A DNA stretch of 64,000 bases from Bugula neritina (Eukaryota; Bryozoa; Gymnolaemata; Cheilostomatida; Bugulidae), in assembly GCA_964035545.1 (NCBI GenBank), contig OZ037772.1, positions 10,803,318 to 10,867,317 of the forward strand, given 5' to 3'. Each line of letters starts with the position of its first letter. Positions within the stretch are counted from its first letter, which is position 1. Shown here piece after piece: positions 1 through 13,400 of the stretch. The notes under the pieces were generated by a model. That model did not search any database. It was not told the DNA's origin and saw only the letters and a list, made by a program, of their open reading frames with translations. Position numbers and translations under genes: made by a program.

Positions 1-725
1 GCCAAGAGAGGTGGTGACCTTGGCCCATTTGGTAAAGGTCAAATGCAGCGCGCCTTTGAGACTGCTGCCTTTGCCCTGGAGGTTAGTTGAGCAGCTGCTA
101 TTTTTAGTCAGTAGCAGTTCTCTTGTTTTTTGTAGGCACTTGACTTGAGTCAGAGTTTTGGTTCAGTGTCAAGGTGAAACTCTCGATAGCAATTTCAATT
201 TGCCAATTTACTAGGATTTCATTGCCGAAAAAAACAAATTTTCAGTGCTTCATGCAAATTACTAAGAAATTTTGCTTTTGAGATTGTCAACTTGCCTGTA
301 ACTCGCTATGGGGCTAGGTTTAAATATTTGTAATGTAGCATGTGTCCTATATTCTTTTTTATTATTTATATGCCCACAATTTTAGTAAAATAACATGTAA
401 AAAAACTTTGGGTTTATGAAGGTTTTAAATTTCAGCTTTTGATGTAGTGTTTTCATAAATCAGTTCAATGCAATGGATATTTTTTGCCAATGCAGCAGTT
501 GGTTACTAGTTGCTGTTTATATTTGCCATTTGTTGTTTATATTTGCCATTTGCTACTTATATTCGCCATTTGCTACTTATGTTTGCTGGTTGCTACTTAT
601 ATTTGCTAGTTGCTACTTATGTTTGCTAGTTGCTCACATATTGCCTGTTCATAATGTAGGTTGGACAACTGAGCGACGTTGTGGAAACTGACTCAGGTGT
701 TCACATTATCAAGAGAACAGCATAA
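1..725 (+). CDS. PIN1: PIN1-type peptidyl-prolyl isomerase, 3' end (partial)
   Basis: Two exons, 1-81 and 660-725, join in phase 0 across a GT-AG intron and end in TAA. The peptide begins with the parvulin signature GGDLGPFGKGQMQRAFETAA and ends TDSGVHIIKRTA, which lines up with the end of the PIN1 catalytic domain (human: GGDLGAFSRGQMQ... and TDSGIHII). PIN1 isomerises phospho-Ser/Thr-Pro bonds in nuclear and cytoplasmic signalling proteins. The WW domain and the first part of the parvulin domain lie before the window. The donor, GTTAGT, is slightly weak. The short C-terminal tail after HIIKRT fits the family. An AATAAA lies 178 bases after the stop. Confidence 0.93.
495..640 (+). repeat. 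Minisatellite in last PIN1 intron, about 21-bp unit
   Basis: About six to seven diverged copies of a unit close to TTTGCTACTTATGTTTGCTAG lie just before the last PIN1 exon. An open frame of 72 codons runs through it only because the unit length is a multiple of three, so I do not take it as a gene. Confidence 0.65.
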
Positions 726-902
726 TATCCATGTACCTTCTACTCTACAAACATTACCAATACTATAATAGCTCTAATGCAACCAACCACACCTCTATTT
801 GCTCTTTATTCCTCATGTGCATCTTCATTATTTTGTCTTTCTGTTATGGTTGATCACAAATACATACTATATTAAAATATTTTCAAACTTTGTGTTGATT
901 TG

Positions 903-908
903 AATAAA
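903..908 (+). terminator. Candidate poly(A) signal of PIN1
   Basis: AATAAA lies 178 bases after the PIN1 stop. Nothing else gene-like is visible between 726 and 1406, where PIN1 and the minus-strand gene converge tail to tail. Confidence 0.45.
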
Positions 909-1406
909 CCGACTTGTTAATTAGGATAGAGTTTTGTATTTTGATAATTTTAAACTCGTTTGTTATATAAGCAACGTCAGTTACACGCAACGGGAATGTC
1001 AGCTCAATACAAACATGGCCGACTGAGCATTGACAAAAAATCATGTAAAAATATAATTTGAAAATATATGGCAAGATCTGGTTAGTAGATTAGTAATACT
1101 AAATGTGGTGAAGTATAAAAATATATTAAAACAAACTGCAAATCCACAAACTAGCATCCCAGTGCAATGCTTAGCAGGTGCTCAAAAGGGATTTACAAAT
1201 TGGAGAGATAATTTTAGGGGCTATAATCTACCCTCAGTGATAAATATATCTAGGCTACCATGTACATAATGAAACTGGAAGAATGACAAAGGGTACACAG
1301 GCTACAAAAATATCTGCCTTAGACTAAACTCAATCTACTATGTACACAAATAAACAGGGAGCAACTGCTGTACATGAATTGTAAAAAGTCATTACAAGAA
1401 TAGTCA

Positions 1407-4400
1407 TTAAAATGTGACGGCCAAGTCAAGATCTTCCAGGAGGTGGGGGTTGTTTCCCCATGTTACATCCGGGTCACTGTAGGGCATTATACAACACATG
1501 AACCTCTTCTGTGTGTGTAGATTGAACGCAAAGAGGGAGACTGGCGCAAAGGCTTTTCCCGACGTAACGTATTGACATAGTGCATTGTATACATCAGGAT
1601 ACTAAAATGATACAAATATTAACTTAACTATGCTTTACTATTACATATTCTACTATAAATTTATATATAATGAGTTATGATAACATTGACAAACTAAAAA
1701 GCAATTATTTCCTATATTGTATAACTCAGCACATAAAACACACACATGCGCACATAAAATATACATCATATCATGCTTTTCTATTATATTCAAAACTAAT
1801 ATATTATGTTATAATAATAGAAATGTGTAAACACATTAGAGCAATCAGCACAATAATGTTGAGTTTTAAATAAAAACCATAAACCATATTAAATTGTGTT
1901 ATTATAAAATATATTAAGAAACAATACGTTTTACTATTATATATCATACTATAAATTTGTATACTGAGTTATAATACATTAAAACCCAAACAAATATAAT
2001 ATTAATTAGTATGTAGAATATTGGCGTTATACCTAATTCAGTACTTAAACACATCAGAAAAAAACACAAAAGCTTTTTAAGTGAGAACAATCAGTGAAAT
2101 TGAATTGTGTTGTTATAAAAGATAGTAAGAAGCAATAGTCATACCTGATGCCGAAGAGAGATGCCTCTCTTACGTAACTTGGTCAACACCGTCGCAAAGA
2201 ACACTTCCCGGGACTTGGAGTCGGACATCTCCGGAGTACTCTGGTCGGGGTTACTGGATATGGCCGTCAGAATTAGTGTATCCTCCTCGTGGTATCTCTC
2301 ACCCTGGGAAAGTTCAGCTCATGTGTTATGCAACGTGTGACATGATGTCCTAGTTGGTCACATAAACGGCTATAGGTCACATGACCAGAGCACTAGATTA
2401 CTTTATTGCAGTGTGTAACAATAAGAGAGATTTTCGTATAAAATTTTGAGTTTTTCTAAAAATTATCATGCGAATTTAAAAGAAACCTCAAAAGTTTATA
2501 TAAAGTTTTTACAAACTGTTTTAAATTAAATATTCTTTGCCTACGAATACAAAATTATGTTTAAATTTCGGCCAATCAAATAACAAGCACCTCGTTACTT
2601 CATATTAAATATGTCGTCCAAAATCTGACCTTGGGCAAGTTGTGACGGTCACTGAGGCGGATCCGGGCCCACTTGTGGAACTCCCTCCCCCTTATCCGCG
2701 GCTCAACCGTCTGGGGAGAGATTCCTCGACTCATCTTTATAGCAAGGTGAAGGACAAACTTCTCATCCGGGTTATAGTGTTTACAATTCGCCAGAAGTTG
2801 ATCCTAAATACAAAATCAATAAATTAATATCATCAATAACATGAAATAAAGTAGCATACAACCTATATTAATAGTTATAGTTGGTCAGCTTTATCCAATA
2901 CTAGTTTTGATTGGCCAGATATATCTAATACCAGCTCTGATTGGTCAGACGCATCTGATAATAACTCTGATTGGTCACCTTATCTCTTTTATCATCAAAA
3001 GTAAACTTCTGCAGATCTTTGACACAGAGATATAGAGCTGACTCTTTGGCTTGCTTTGCATTGCTGAGGAAAAGTTGTGCCTTACGGGGTGACGCAAAGG
3101 AGAGCACCACCGCACCTCTACCTACAAAACAGCCAATCATTATTACATCTCTACCTATAAAAGAACCAATCATTACACCTCTACCTTCAGAAATCTTTCA
3201 CAATAGTTCTTGAGAAATTAGCCTTATTTAATATGAAAACTAGCACAGGAAAGTTGCGTCCTGATTCACTACAACTGTAATTTTTTCACGATTTCACTCT
3301 GCTTTCACTAATTTGCTCAGCCTTTAATTTAACAATTTGAAAGTCAAAATAATGCTGTACCAGTGCAGCCCTAACAACTAATTTCTTGTATCTGATACCT
3401 TCACAGAGGTATCCGGTTCTGGCGAATCTGGAGCAGTGGTGAAGCAACTCCTCGTCTGTCATGACACACTTAAATATCTTCTTAGCCAGAGAACTCAGTC
3501 TACTGACTATACACAGTGGCTTGTGTGCCGCCCAGTCTTGACGTCTGCACTGAGAGCTAAAAACAAGGAAGATAAATCCTCAAACAATTACGTTAATTGC
3601 TTTCTTTTACAAGAATAGAAAATGTGTACAATTAGTTATATGAAAAAAAAGAGAAAATATAATAAATAAAACGAACAAATTTATTCGACAGAGAAGAGAA
3701 GAGTTACGAGGATTGAGGCAGCCATATTGATACATTGAACCAAAATGGCTGCCATGGCATAACATCTTTGTACACTTATACTATGAAAAAAACTGATAGA
3801 TGCTAGATATGATTGCACTATTTCCCTTACTAGTTGTATAAAATCATGACTAATACTGATTGTACTATCTACTATTTACTAGTTGCATAATATCATGATT
3901 AGTACTCAATAGGGTTTCACTAAAAATAATCATTGTCTAATAACCTGCAGTAGTATGTGTAGCAGCCATGACACATTTTATAGACAAGTCGAGCCTTAAA
4001 TAGAGGCTGTTTGGAGAGGCAATTTTTACAGACTACTGGCATTGCGTCATCATCACTCTCAGAGTCTGTAGACTCAGGCTCGCTAGCAGCGCCCTCCGAC
4101 CTTGCCTACAGATACAATTATAGAACTCAGGCATCCACATATAACTTCTTGTTGGAAAGAACTATTTGAAAAGGAAATTGTGAACTGACCTTGCGGTTGA
4201 CCTTGAACAGATTGCTCATGTCGCTTGTATCAGAATCATTGAACGTAATCTTAAAGTCCCTTTTAGACCCATCAGACATGGTCAAGAGTGGAAAACTCCC
4301 AGCTCGGGATATTCCACTTTGTCCACTTTCTAGGCTGATGTGTGACCCAAACTCAGAGCATGTCCCTGCAGGAGAAGAAAAGGTGTTCTGGTTAGCAATG

Positions 4401-7400
4401 GACAGAAACTGTACAAAAACCAACCTGTTGAATTTAACTTGTTAACTAATTTTGCTAACTAAGACTCATCTGTAGACAGGTTTACTAACTATGAACTGTT
4501 AAACTGCTGAGTTATTCTATTAGCTATAATCAATTATAAGTCATAGTAGATAGCCCAATTGAATGAGACTACCACAGTGCTAACTACTTGCTTATTTACT
4601 ATAAGTCGGTTAAATTACTGAGTCCAACTATTGACTAATTAATACTGAGTTAGTCTACTAACTATGACTAGGTTAACCCACTACTATGACTGAGTCAACC
4701 TACTACTAAAACTGAAATAAATACTAACTATTGCTGAGTAAAACTACCAGCTATAACTGAATTATACTGCTAATTAGGACTGAGTTAAACTATTAACTAT
4801 AAATGAGTTAAACTACTAACAGTAACTACAAATGAGTTGTACTACTAAGTGTACTAACTATGACTGAGTTAACTAACCAAGACTAAGTTGACTGCCACTC
4901 CCACCCTCTGATCTCTTAAGGATCCCCTGCCTTGGTTTGTCCCTCCCCTCCTCTACGCCAGACTCTGTGTTCTTATCTTCTGACACCATAAAGGGATTCA
5001 CGGAGAGTAGGTGAGAAGATGGCGACTTTTGGAGAGGAAGCGAAGATGACGTCATGAACGGGTTGACAGACAACAGAGCCTCTGATTGGCTAGAGGAAAT
5101 GAGGTCACCTGACTTGGACTTAGTTGCATCATTTGAGAAAGATATCTTCTTCACTGTTTTAGTTTTACTTCTATGGTAATCTAAACAACAAGTATTAGAT
5201 GTCAATGAAAGCAGAATTGCAAAGTTTGTGTGTCTATAGAAGGTGATTCAAATCATGTTACAGACTGGCATTGGCTAGTAGTTTATGTTATCAACTTACC
5301 AGAGAGATATTTTACTCCACTGGAGGTTGGCAGGTCATCTTCTGAGTCATCACTTTCCTCTGTAAACAAAAACAAATTAATTTATCCATCATGTGTTTCA
5401 TGATATTTTGCAAATTAGTGGAATTATCTTCACACATGGGGTTGATGAGAATAATCGCTATAATTTAAATACAAGTTGTTTTCTACTGCCTATTCTAGCT
5501 AGAAAGATGACAATTACTGCTATTGTTGGCAAAAGTTCAAGAATTTAGGCTAGCAGTGAATAAGACCAATACATTAGCAAAACTTTTAACAAACAATCCT
5601 TAGGCTACAAATTATTTATACACTTCTCTGGTAATAGCCAAGGAAAAATACAACTTAAGGTTAGAAATGGTGACAAACTGCAATTACGGATATACAGATT
5701 TCAGTAAAATATTGCAATTCTTCTAAATTCAAATGCAAGGCTGCATGCAGTACATATGACAGTTATGCAATACCCGGTTTAAGGGTGGATGACGTGTCAA
5801 ACACATTGATGTCTTCGTCTTCATCTCCTAAACTTTCTTCACTGTCACTGAGCTCTTGAGTAGAGGTCTCTGGCCCTTTTGTTGGCTCATTGGGTGTCTG
5901 TAGGTATAATTATAAAATCTATGTCCTCTTTCAGCACTCGTTTAGCAAAGTTGATCAGAGTACAAAGTTACGTCATTACTACAGATTGTTCTCCGTAAGA
6001 CTATGAGACAGCTTTGTTTGAGTTTATTTCCAATAATAAATAATTTTGAATATTAGAAGCATCATAAGCATTTTCGCATGATTCCAATCATGTGTAATGA
6101 ATTTACTTGAGTTGTAAGAGAAGACAACTACTTTATTATAAACAAAAAAGTATTAAGATTGAAAAGTTTGGTTGTAGATGAAATCCAACTTAACACTCTC
6201 ATATTGAGCAGCGTAAATTACTTATAGTAATACATATTAGCATGCATATATTACTACATAGCACTATATCTATTATAATACAACATAATATTATAATGTA
6301 TATTTGAGTATATATTAAATATATTGCTAAATATTATACATATTACGATATCCTAAACTCACAGAATTAGACGCTTTCTCTCCTGTAAAACCCTGACTGT
6401 AGCGAGAGTCCATAAGAGTTACATGTTTAGCTTGAACTGTTCCAGTGAACTGGGAGTTATGTTCCCGCTGATTATACAAGTCTGGTTTAGAGGAGCTAGC
6501 TGATTGGCTTACGGTACCAGTTGTCACATTTGATTGGTCAGAAGGACTAGCATTGTTATAAGTCGTTTGCTGTCTGTATAAGTTATTACTGGTCGGGACA
6601 GAATGTAGTTTTTGATTGACTGCCTGAGAAGGAATATGCTGCCGCTGTCGCTTGAACTTGAGGTCAATGCTATCATCAAGGTCATCCGATGACCCTTCGC
6701 CGGGTTCTCTAGTCACAAGACCAACATCAGGAGGAGATTTTGGGGAAGAGTGGCTGTACATTACATCTAGAGAAAAGAATAAAACCAACTTAAAATGTTT
6801 TATTCTATGCACTTCAATCTTAGCTAAAAACTCACGCAAGTTTATAGTCACTATCCCTGCTAGAAAACCCCTAATGGAAAAAGTTCGTATGTTAAAGTAG
6901 GCTAAGGACTTATTCAGATGTGACACAGGAGCAATTATGACTGGATGCTCTTCCTAACATCACCAATGGCCTTTGTCGGGTTTCAAACCCATGACTTGTA
7001 CACACTACTTTAAGCTTAGCTAAACTCAGGCTGATTTCCTATGTATTTGACAGAAGGCATATAAACATGAATATTTTTATGTGTTAATTTCAGAGTGGAG
7101 TTGAGCTGAGCTAATATTTTTGAGGCAGCACACCACGTCTAGAAAACTGTGTTTTGCCATCATATACTATCGGAATCTCTTTCCCACAAAATACAAACAT
7201 GTAAACTTTCCCACAAAAATATGTATATAAAATAAAAACAATTTTATACTATAATTAAAATATATAACATGTGATACACACCGAATTCATGAACGGAATA
7301 TGGTTCATTTCTTATCGAAAGAGTTTTAGGATGTTCTGTCTGTTTGTCCTCGCCGCCAGATGAATGGAGGATGGCTTCCATTTTCTCAGATATTGAATTC

Positions 7401-10400
7401 ATAATCGGGTCATTTAGCAGTGCCTGACGCTTATCTGTAATGTTGTTGGTAAAGAGTTATCCCAGTAGTATAGAAAATGCAAGGGGGGAGGGGGTTTAAG
7501 AAAGTTGTAAAAAAGATGTTTTTATGTGTTTATAAGTTATTATGTAACAACACCAAAGGTGCTTTCAAGTTGCCATAAATTCAGAATTGTACAGAATATG
7601 TCCAAGCAGTAATATAGTACGGTTATTATGCTAATGCCTTTTATTGGAATATTTTTCGGCCAGCTCTAAGTTTTTTTTATATCTTAAGAAGTAATTTCCC
7701 TTGTAAGAAGTGTGGTATATCAGCGAGGAAATAATAAGAGGCGGGTTTAAAGGCTACAGACTCCGCCTACTCACTGTCCCAGGAGTCTTTGGTCGGCAGA
7801 TTCTTCCACATCTTCGTGATGGACAGAATATCCTCTCCCAGTCCCCTGTTGGTCCCAACAAGGCTTTTCTCAGACTCTATGAAGTATAGAACAATCCGGA
7901 ATATCAGAAAACTTTTCCATGCAAATCTAGGGCATTGACCACAATAGCTAAGAATGATACATTTCTATCACTTCTACAGGAGATACAGTAAAGTTTGTCT
8001 GACTTACCCAACTTCCTTACCTAACAGACTCACTTATCTATCTGACTCAGCTAGCTATTTGACTCACCTAACTGACTCACCTAATTAACTGACCTACCTC
8101 CCTAACACACCCAGCTACCTGACTCACCCAGTTAGCACACTCATCTATCTATTTACCTCACTTTCTTAACTGTCTCACCTATCTATCTGACTCACCAACT
8201 TAACTGACTCACCCAGTTGTCGGACGAGTTTGCTAATCTCATGCTCAGCCGAGCTTTCTGTCTCCCCAGTCAAAGAGTCAGTTTTATCGTTCTGTGTGCT
8301 CGAGGAATGCGCCTCTGGAATGTGCAGGAATTCAGAGCTTTGGTAGAAGTCATCAACTGGGGGACTCTCAGCAAGCTACAAGATTTAGAAATTCAACCTC
8401 GTGGTTACCAAACTTGGGAGAAAGCTCAAAATAAAAGTGATTACTCACTATGCTAGAAACGCAAATAAATTATGGTCTTCAAAAACTAATTTTCACCTGC
8501 AGGTATAAATGTCTTTTACTTTCAAAACAATAAGCAAAAATGTTATAATGCATTACAGTTTCATTTTCGGATTGGTTGACTCTCAAGTAAGAGTCAGATC
8601 AAGAATTTCCTTTGAATTCTGGGATTTTTAAATCATAAATAAAATAGCAATATAACTATGATTACCAAATCTTTATTTTGAATTCAAAACAATTTCCTCT
8701 AAGAATTTTGTTAAATTAAATTAAATTAAAATTAATTGAAATAAAATTAAATTAAAATAAACTAAATTGTAAATAAAATCATGTGCATTTACTAAAGCAT
8801 GACTATGATTTCAGTGAAATTGTCTTTTAAAAAGCTTCTCACCTTCTCAGTTGACTGAATCCACTTGGCCACCGGCTCAACAAAGTTCACTGCTTTCCGG
8901 AATCTGAACGTCTGCTCTTCTGTACAGAAGTTCTCAGATGCGGGCTGAGAAGAAGAGCTGTGCCTCTCTCTTTCCGAGTTCGTCTCTAAAGTCGTCCGTT
9001 CATGACTTTTTCTATGGAACCGTTCGTGGAACTCTGACTTGTCAAGAGAAGATCTGGTGGGGTATTTGGTTAGAGAAGTCCTCACAGGTATAATGTGATC
9101 GGGAGACCCTCGAAGGTCTGATGTCTGAGCAAGTCTACGATAGGCGCTGGAAGAAGCGTTAGAATAACTCGTATTTACTTCCTGTTGCACTTCCGGCGGA
9201 TAGATATAGTCCGGGTTAGAAAAAGAATTGAAACCGACAGAAGTCTTTGAAGAATTAGGAAGATTTCGGTTGACAGTGTCTATATTTTCGTAGAAATGTT
9301 GCTGTTTCTGTAGGTTAGAATCTGGTACAGATGAACCATTAGATACAGAGTCGTTTTGAGCCTTGATGCGCTCTAATAATCTATCTTCATTTTGAGTATT
9401 GCTTTGTAAGTTGACAAAATTTCCAGATGACTGTGGCCCATGTGACTCAGAGAGCACCTGATGACTCGGTGTCACATGTGATTGAAATGGCACCTGATGA
9501 GTTGGTGTCACATGTGACTCAGAGAGCACCTGATGACTCGGTGTCACATGTGATTGAAAGGGCACTTGATGAGTTGGTGTCACATGTGACTCAGAGAGCA
9601 CCTGTTGACTCGATGTCAGATGTGATTGAAAGGGCATCTGATGAGTCGGTGTCACATGTGCGTGAGAGGGCACCTGATGACTCGATGTCACATGTGACTG
9701 AAAGGGCACCTGATGAGTGTGTCGTGGAAGACTAGGATTTGAAGACGATGCAGATTCACTAAAATGTGAATCTGCAGAAATGTTGGCTGTTCTTTCATGG
9801 TGAACTAGAAAAATAAGAAAAAGCGTAAGTTGCAATAAACATATTATTTACAATTAACTACAACTATATATTTCAAAACATAACAATTTTCTGCCATACA
9901 TCCAACTAGATGATGGAAAAGAAATGAAAATGCCCTGCCCAACAGAGATGGGAGATAAAATTCTCAGAATAGTGTGCGTGACTATCTTCAAACAACTTGA
10001 CTTGTAAGCATGAATCCATACATATTCATGTTAGTAACAGATGCTGAACACATTCCAACACTCTTTAGAGTCAAAAGTGTTGTGAGCCAGGCAGTTAATA
10101 ATGCGATTATTTATTTAGGCTGGTAGTTAAACCAGAGAATACTGACGGAAATTACAGCTTAATCTCTGTCTCAAGTTTCCACCAAGTTAATTTCACTGGC
10201 ACTACAAGCACTCCAGCTGTACTGTCAAATGGTGACATACTTTTGTTTTGGTGTTGAGCTCCAGCAGGTTTCAGCTGGTACTCCCACGGATGGGTGGGGC
10301 TGGCATCGGACATAACCTGAGAGGTATTGTATATGTGCACCTTTGAGTAAGGGGAGCCTTCTTCACTGTCCTACAAAAGTAGTTATTCTAATGCTAATTC

Positions 10401-13400
10401 TTAGCCCAACATGCACAAATTATTTTCATACCAGGTAGTATTTCTGGTAAATATCTGGCACCAGTTTCATTGTGTCATATACTGTTTTACAATAACCTAC
10501 ATACCTCTAGACGAAAGACAACTCTAAATCAATTTGAGCAGCACACAAAGGGGAAGATAATTCAAAATGGTGCTAAAATATAGCATTCCAGAGCTTAAAC
10601 AGGCTATCAAATACACGGTATGTATAACAACTTAACTTTAGGGAAGCATGCTTCGGTGTTTACTAAAAAAAAAATCACCATTTCAAGCTAAAGTTACAGG
10701 CTATCAGGTGACACACAAAAAGTAAAATGCTCATTGTTATTGATAATCAAGGAAATGCTGCACAACGACATACCACTGGCTCGATGTGCGCGAGAACTGT
10801 TGCCGTTTTTCCTCTCTGGCCAGACACACCTGTCTGTTGATACGCCACGCGGCTCTCCTCTAAACCCGATACAGCCTGTAAGGTTTTAAGGCTATCCTGT
10901 TTGTCCTGCACTGTAGCCTGTGCTCTGTCTGGCTGATCCTGGCTAGCCTCAGGACTAGTTGGAGACTGCTGAGGGTGCCTTGACTCGCGTACCACATCTG
11001 ACTGCTTTGATCTTTGATGGTGAAGTAACTTCTGCGGAGAAGTGTGAGTTTGTCTGAGACGCTGCTTGTCCCCTGCTGCCGCTGGTATTCTGTGTGGCAG
11101 CATTTCGTAGTTAGACTCCAACTCGGCTGAAACTGTGATAATGAAACAAATTTTGACTAAAAGGTTAGCTGTTTTATCTGCTTTCACAACATAGATGAAA
11201 TATTTGGCTCAAGTCTTAATAATAAAATGGATTCTTACAAAATAATTACTGACAGATTCATATCTGAAACTTTCTATTAATAGAATATTCCAGAATTCTA
11301 GGAAAGAAGTTTTCTGACGAAAAATTTCTCCATTGAGCTTTTCAACAGCTTTAAATTAGTCAACTAAAGTATGAAAATGAAATAAGTAATGAAATTTATA
11401 TCATATTTAATGAGGAAGATATCCACTGGCTGTTACAGTCACTGGTCAAGAGGTTTTGTATAAACCAAACATAATTAAATTTTACTTGAAAGTTCAAAAG
11501 GTATTTAAATTATCTATTCATGCAAATAATTCACCTCTAAGCCTTCATATGGTGTTGCCTAGATGAAACTCAAAATTAGCCTTTTAAAGATGAGCTTAGT
11601 TTGTCAACAACTATAGAATAATATTGGGAGGATTTAGTACAGGTAGGCCACTAAGCAGGTAAGAATAGGGTGAACCCACAGTATATAAAGTATTTACTTA
11701 AAGGGTTTCATAAACACACTTGTTATTCATTGTGTTTCTGTTGCTTCACATTATGCAGAGTGAATGCTGTAGAATGAATTTGTGGTTGTAGTTTACATGA
11801 ACTTATGATTGTGGTTTCATTCGAAGCAACTGTTTCCAAACATGGAATGAAAAGTCCATTCGAATAATTCGAAGCTTGGAAATGTAGGATCGCAGCAAAT
11901 CCTTCATATTCTATTAAATTACAGAAGTTAATTTGAAAGTTATATAATCAAATAAAATACAAAACTTACCAGAATAATCTGATGTACTATTAGCACCACG
12001 TGCAGACGTACGATATTCATCACGTGCAGACGTACTATATTCACCACGTGCAGACGTACTATATTCATAACGTGCAGACGACAATCTCTGGGGAGCATTC
12101 TGGACCACATCTACCGAGAATAATGAACCTCCTTCTCTAGCTCGCTCAGGATTCCTAGAATATGTTGTGAACATTCCTTCTTCCACTGAGGGGTTTCCTG
12201 CTGCCACACGGTTGGCAGCGGCAGCAGGGGAGACTTCTATGCACTGATTGGTTGAGTCACTGAGCTGATAGTGCGGGTTTGAATCAGGTGTCTGTCTAAA
12301 GTTAGTTGAGGGTGTATTCTGCCTGGTTGTTGGTTTAGTTGAAGGATACAGCAGCTGTTCCTGTGGGTTTTCCACGAATGAGTCATCAAAGTGTACGACG
12401 GGAGGAGCTGCCTTCAGATTGTACGATCTTCTGCTGTAGAAACCCTCGCCAAAATCTGCCGCATTTTCTTTAACCGAGTTAATAGGCGATTCTGCCTCGA
12501 CAAAGTTATCAACTCTGGACTTCCTTTTCGACACGCCGTGTAGCTTAGTAACCGGAAAGAAATCGGGACACACAAGCATTTTGTACTTGTTACTAGCTGA
12601 CTTTGCATGCTGACTCCCAGATAGCGACCGGATAGATGAGTCATGTTTATTTTTAGATTTAGAAAGAGGCTGGTTGAGTGTCTGAGAATGGTTTGCAGTC
12701 CTGGCTGGTCCTCTATCCGTCTGGTAATCCGGATATGTGGGCGGAGTCGTTTGTGCCTTGTATTTCTGTGGACTCAAAGTTCTGGAGCTGAAAGGGACGG
12801 TTCCAGCAGCGTGCTGAGGGTAAGATCTGTGCTGCTGTTGTGGGTGGGAATACTGGTGGGAATCATTATACGTTACAGAAGCTGGGGACAACTCCTGACT
12901 AGGGGAGTCCGAATAATGAACCTCCGGACTTGTAAAGTGGCTAGAAGTAATTCCCCTTGCAGGTGGACTCACTGGTGAGATGGTGCTGCTAGGAATATTA
13001 TGACTATAGTTTTTATGAGGAGGTCTCTGCTGCTCTTTCTCTTGCTGTCGTCTTACTCTATCACGAAGATGGTCGATAGGTTTATGATTGGACTCGGAGT
13101 TGTGCGACTCTTTACTGGAATAAGCTCTGGATGTGGCCATGTTTTCAGCCAAAGATCTGTCTAAAGATACCCCTCTTCTAGGCGAGGATTTGTCTACATA
13201 CTTAGGATAGTTTCTATCTGGAGATCTAAACTGATGACGATCAGAGCTTGAGTTCCTAGCCGGTAACCTAGGAGGGAGGTCATGAGACGTCCCGTTATAA
13301 GGCACTTCTACTGAAGAAACGTCCTTGACCCTGTGCTGATCATCTCTAGACCTTCGCCTACCCTCGTGAACTCTCTTACCAGAACTAGTGAACACTCCTC

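Noticed and set aside
1519-1565. Acceptor AAAAG before CCTTTGCGCCAG for the last AJM1-like exon
   Set aside because: It has a poor polypyrimidine tract and gives a 21-residue tail ending in a stop. The acceptor at 1602 (CATTTTAG) keeps a longer ordered end, LLEDLDLAVTF.
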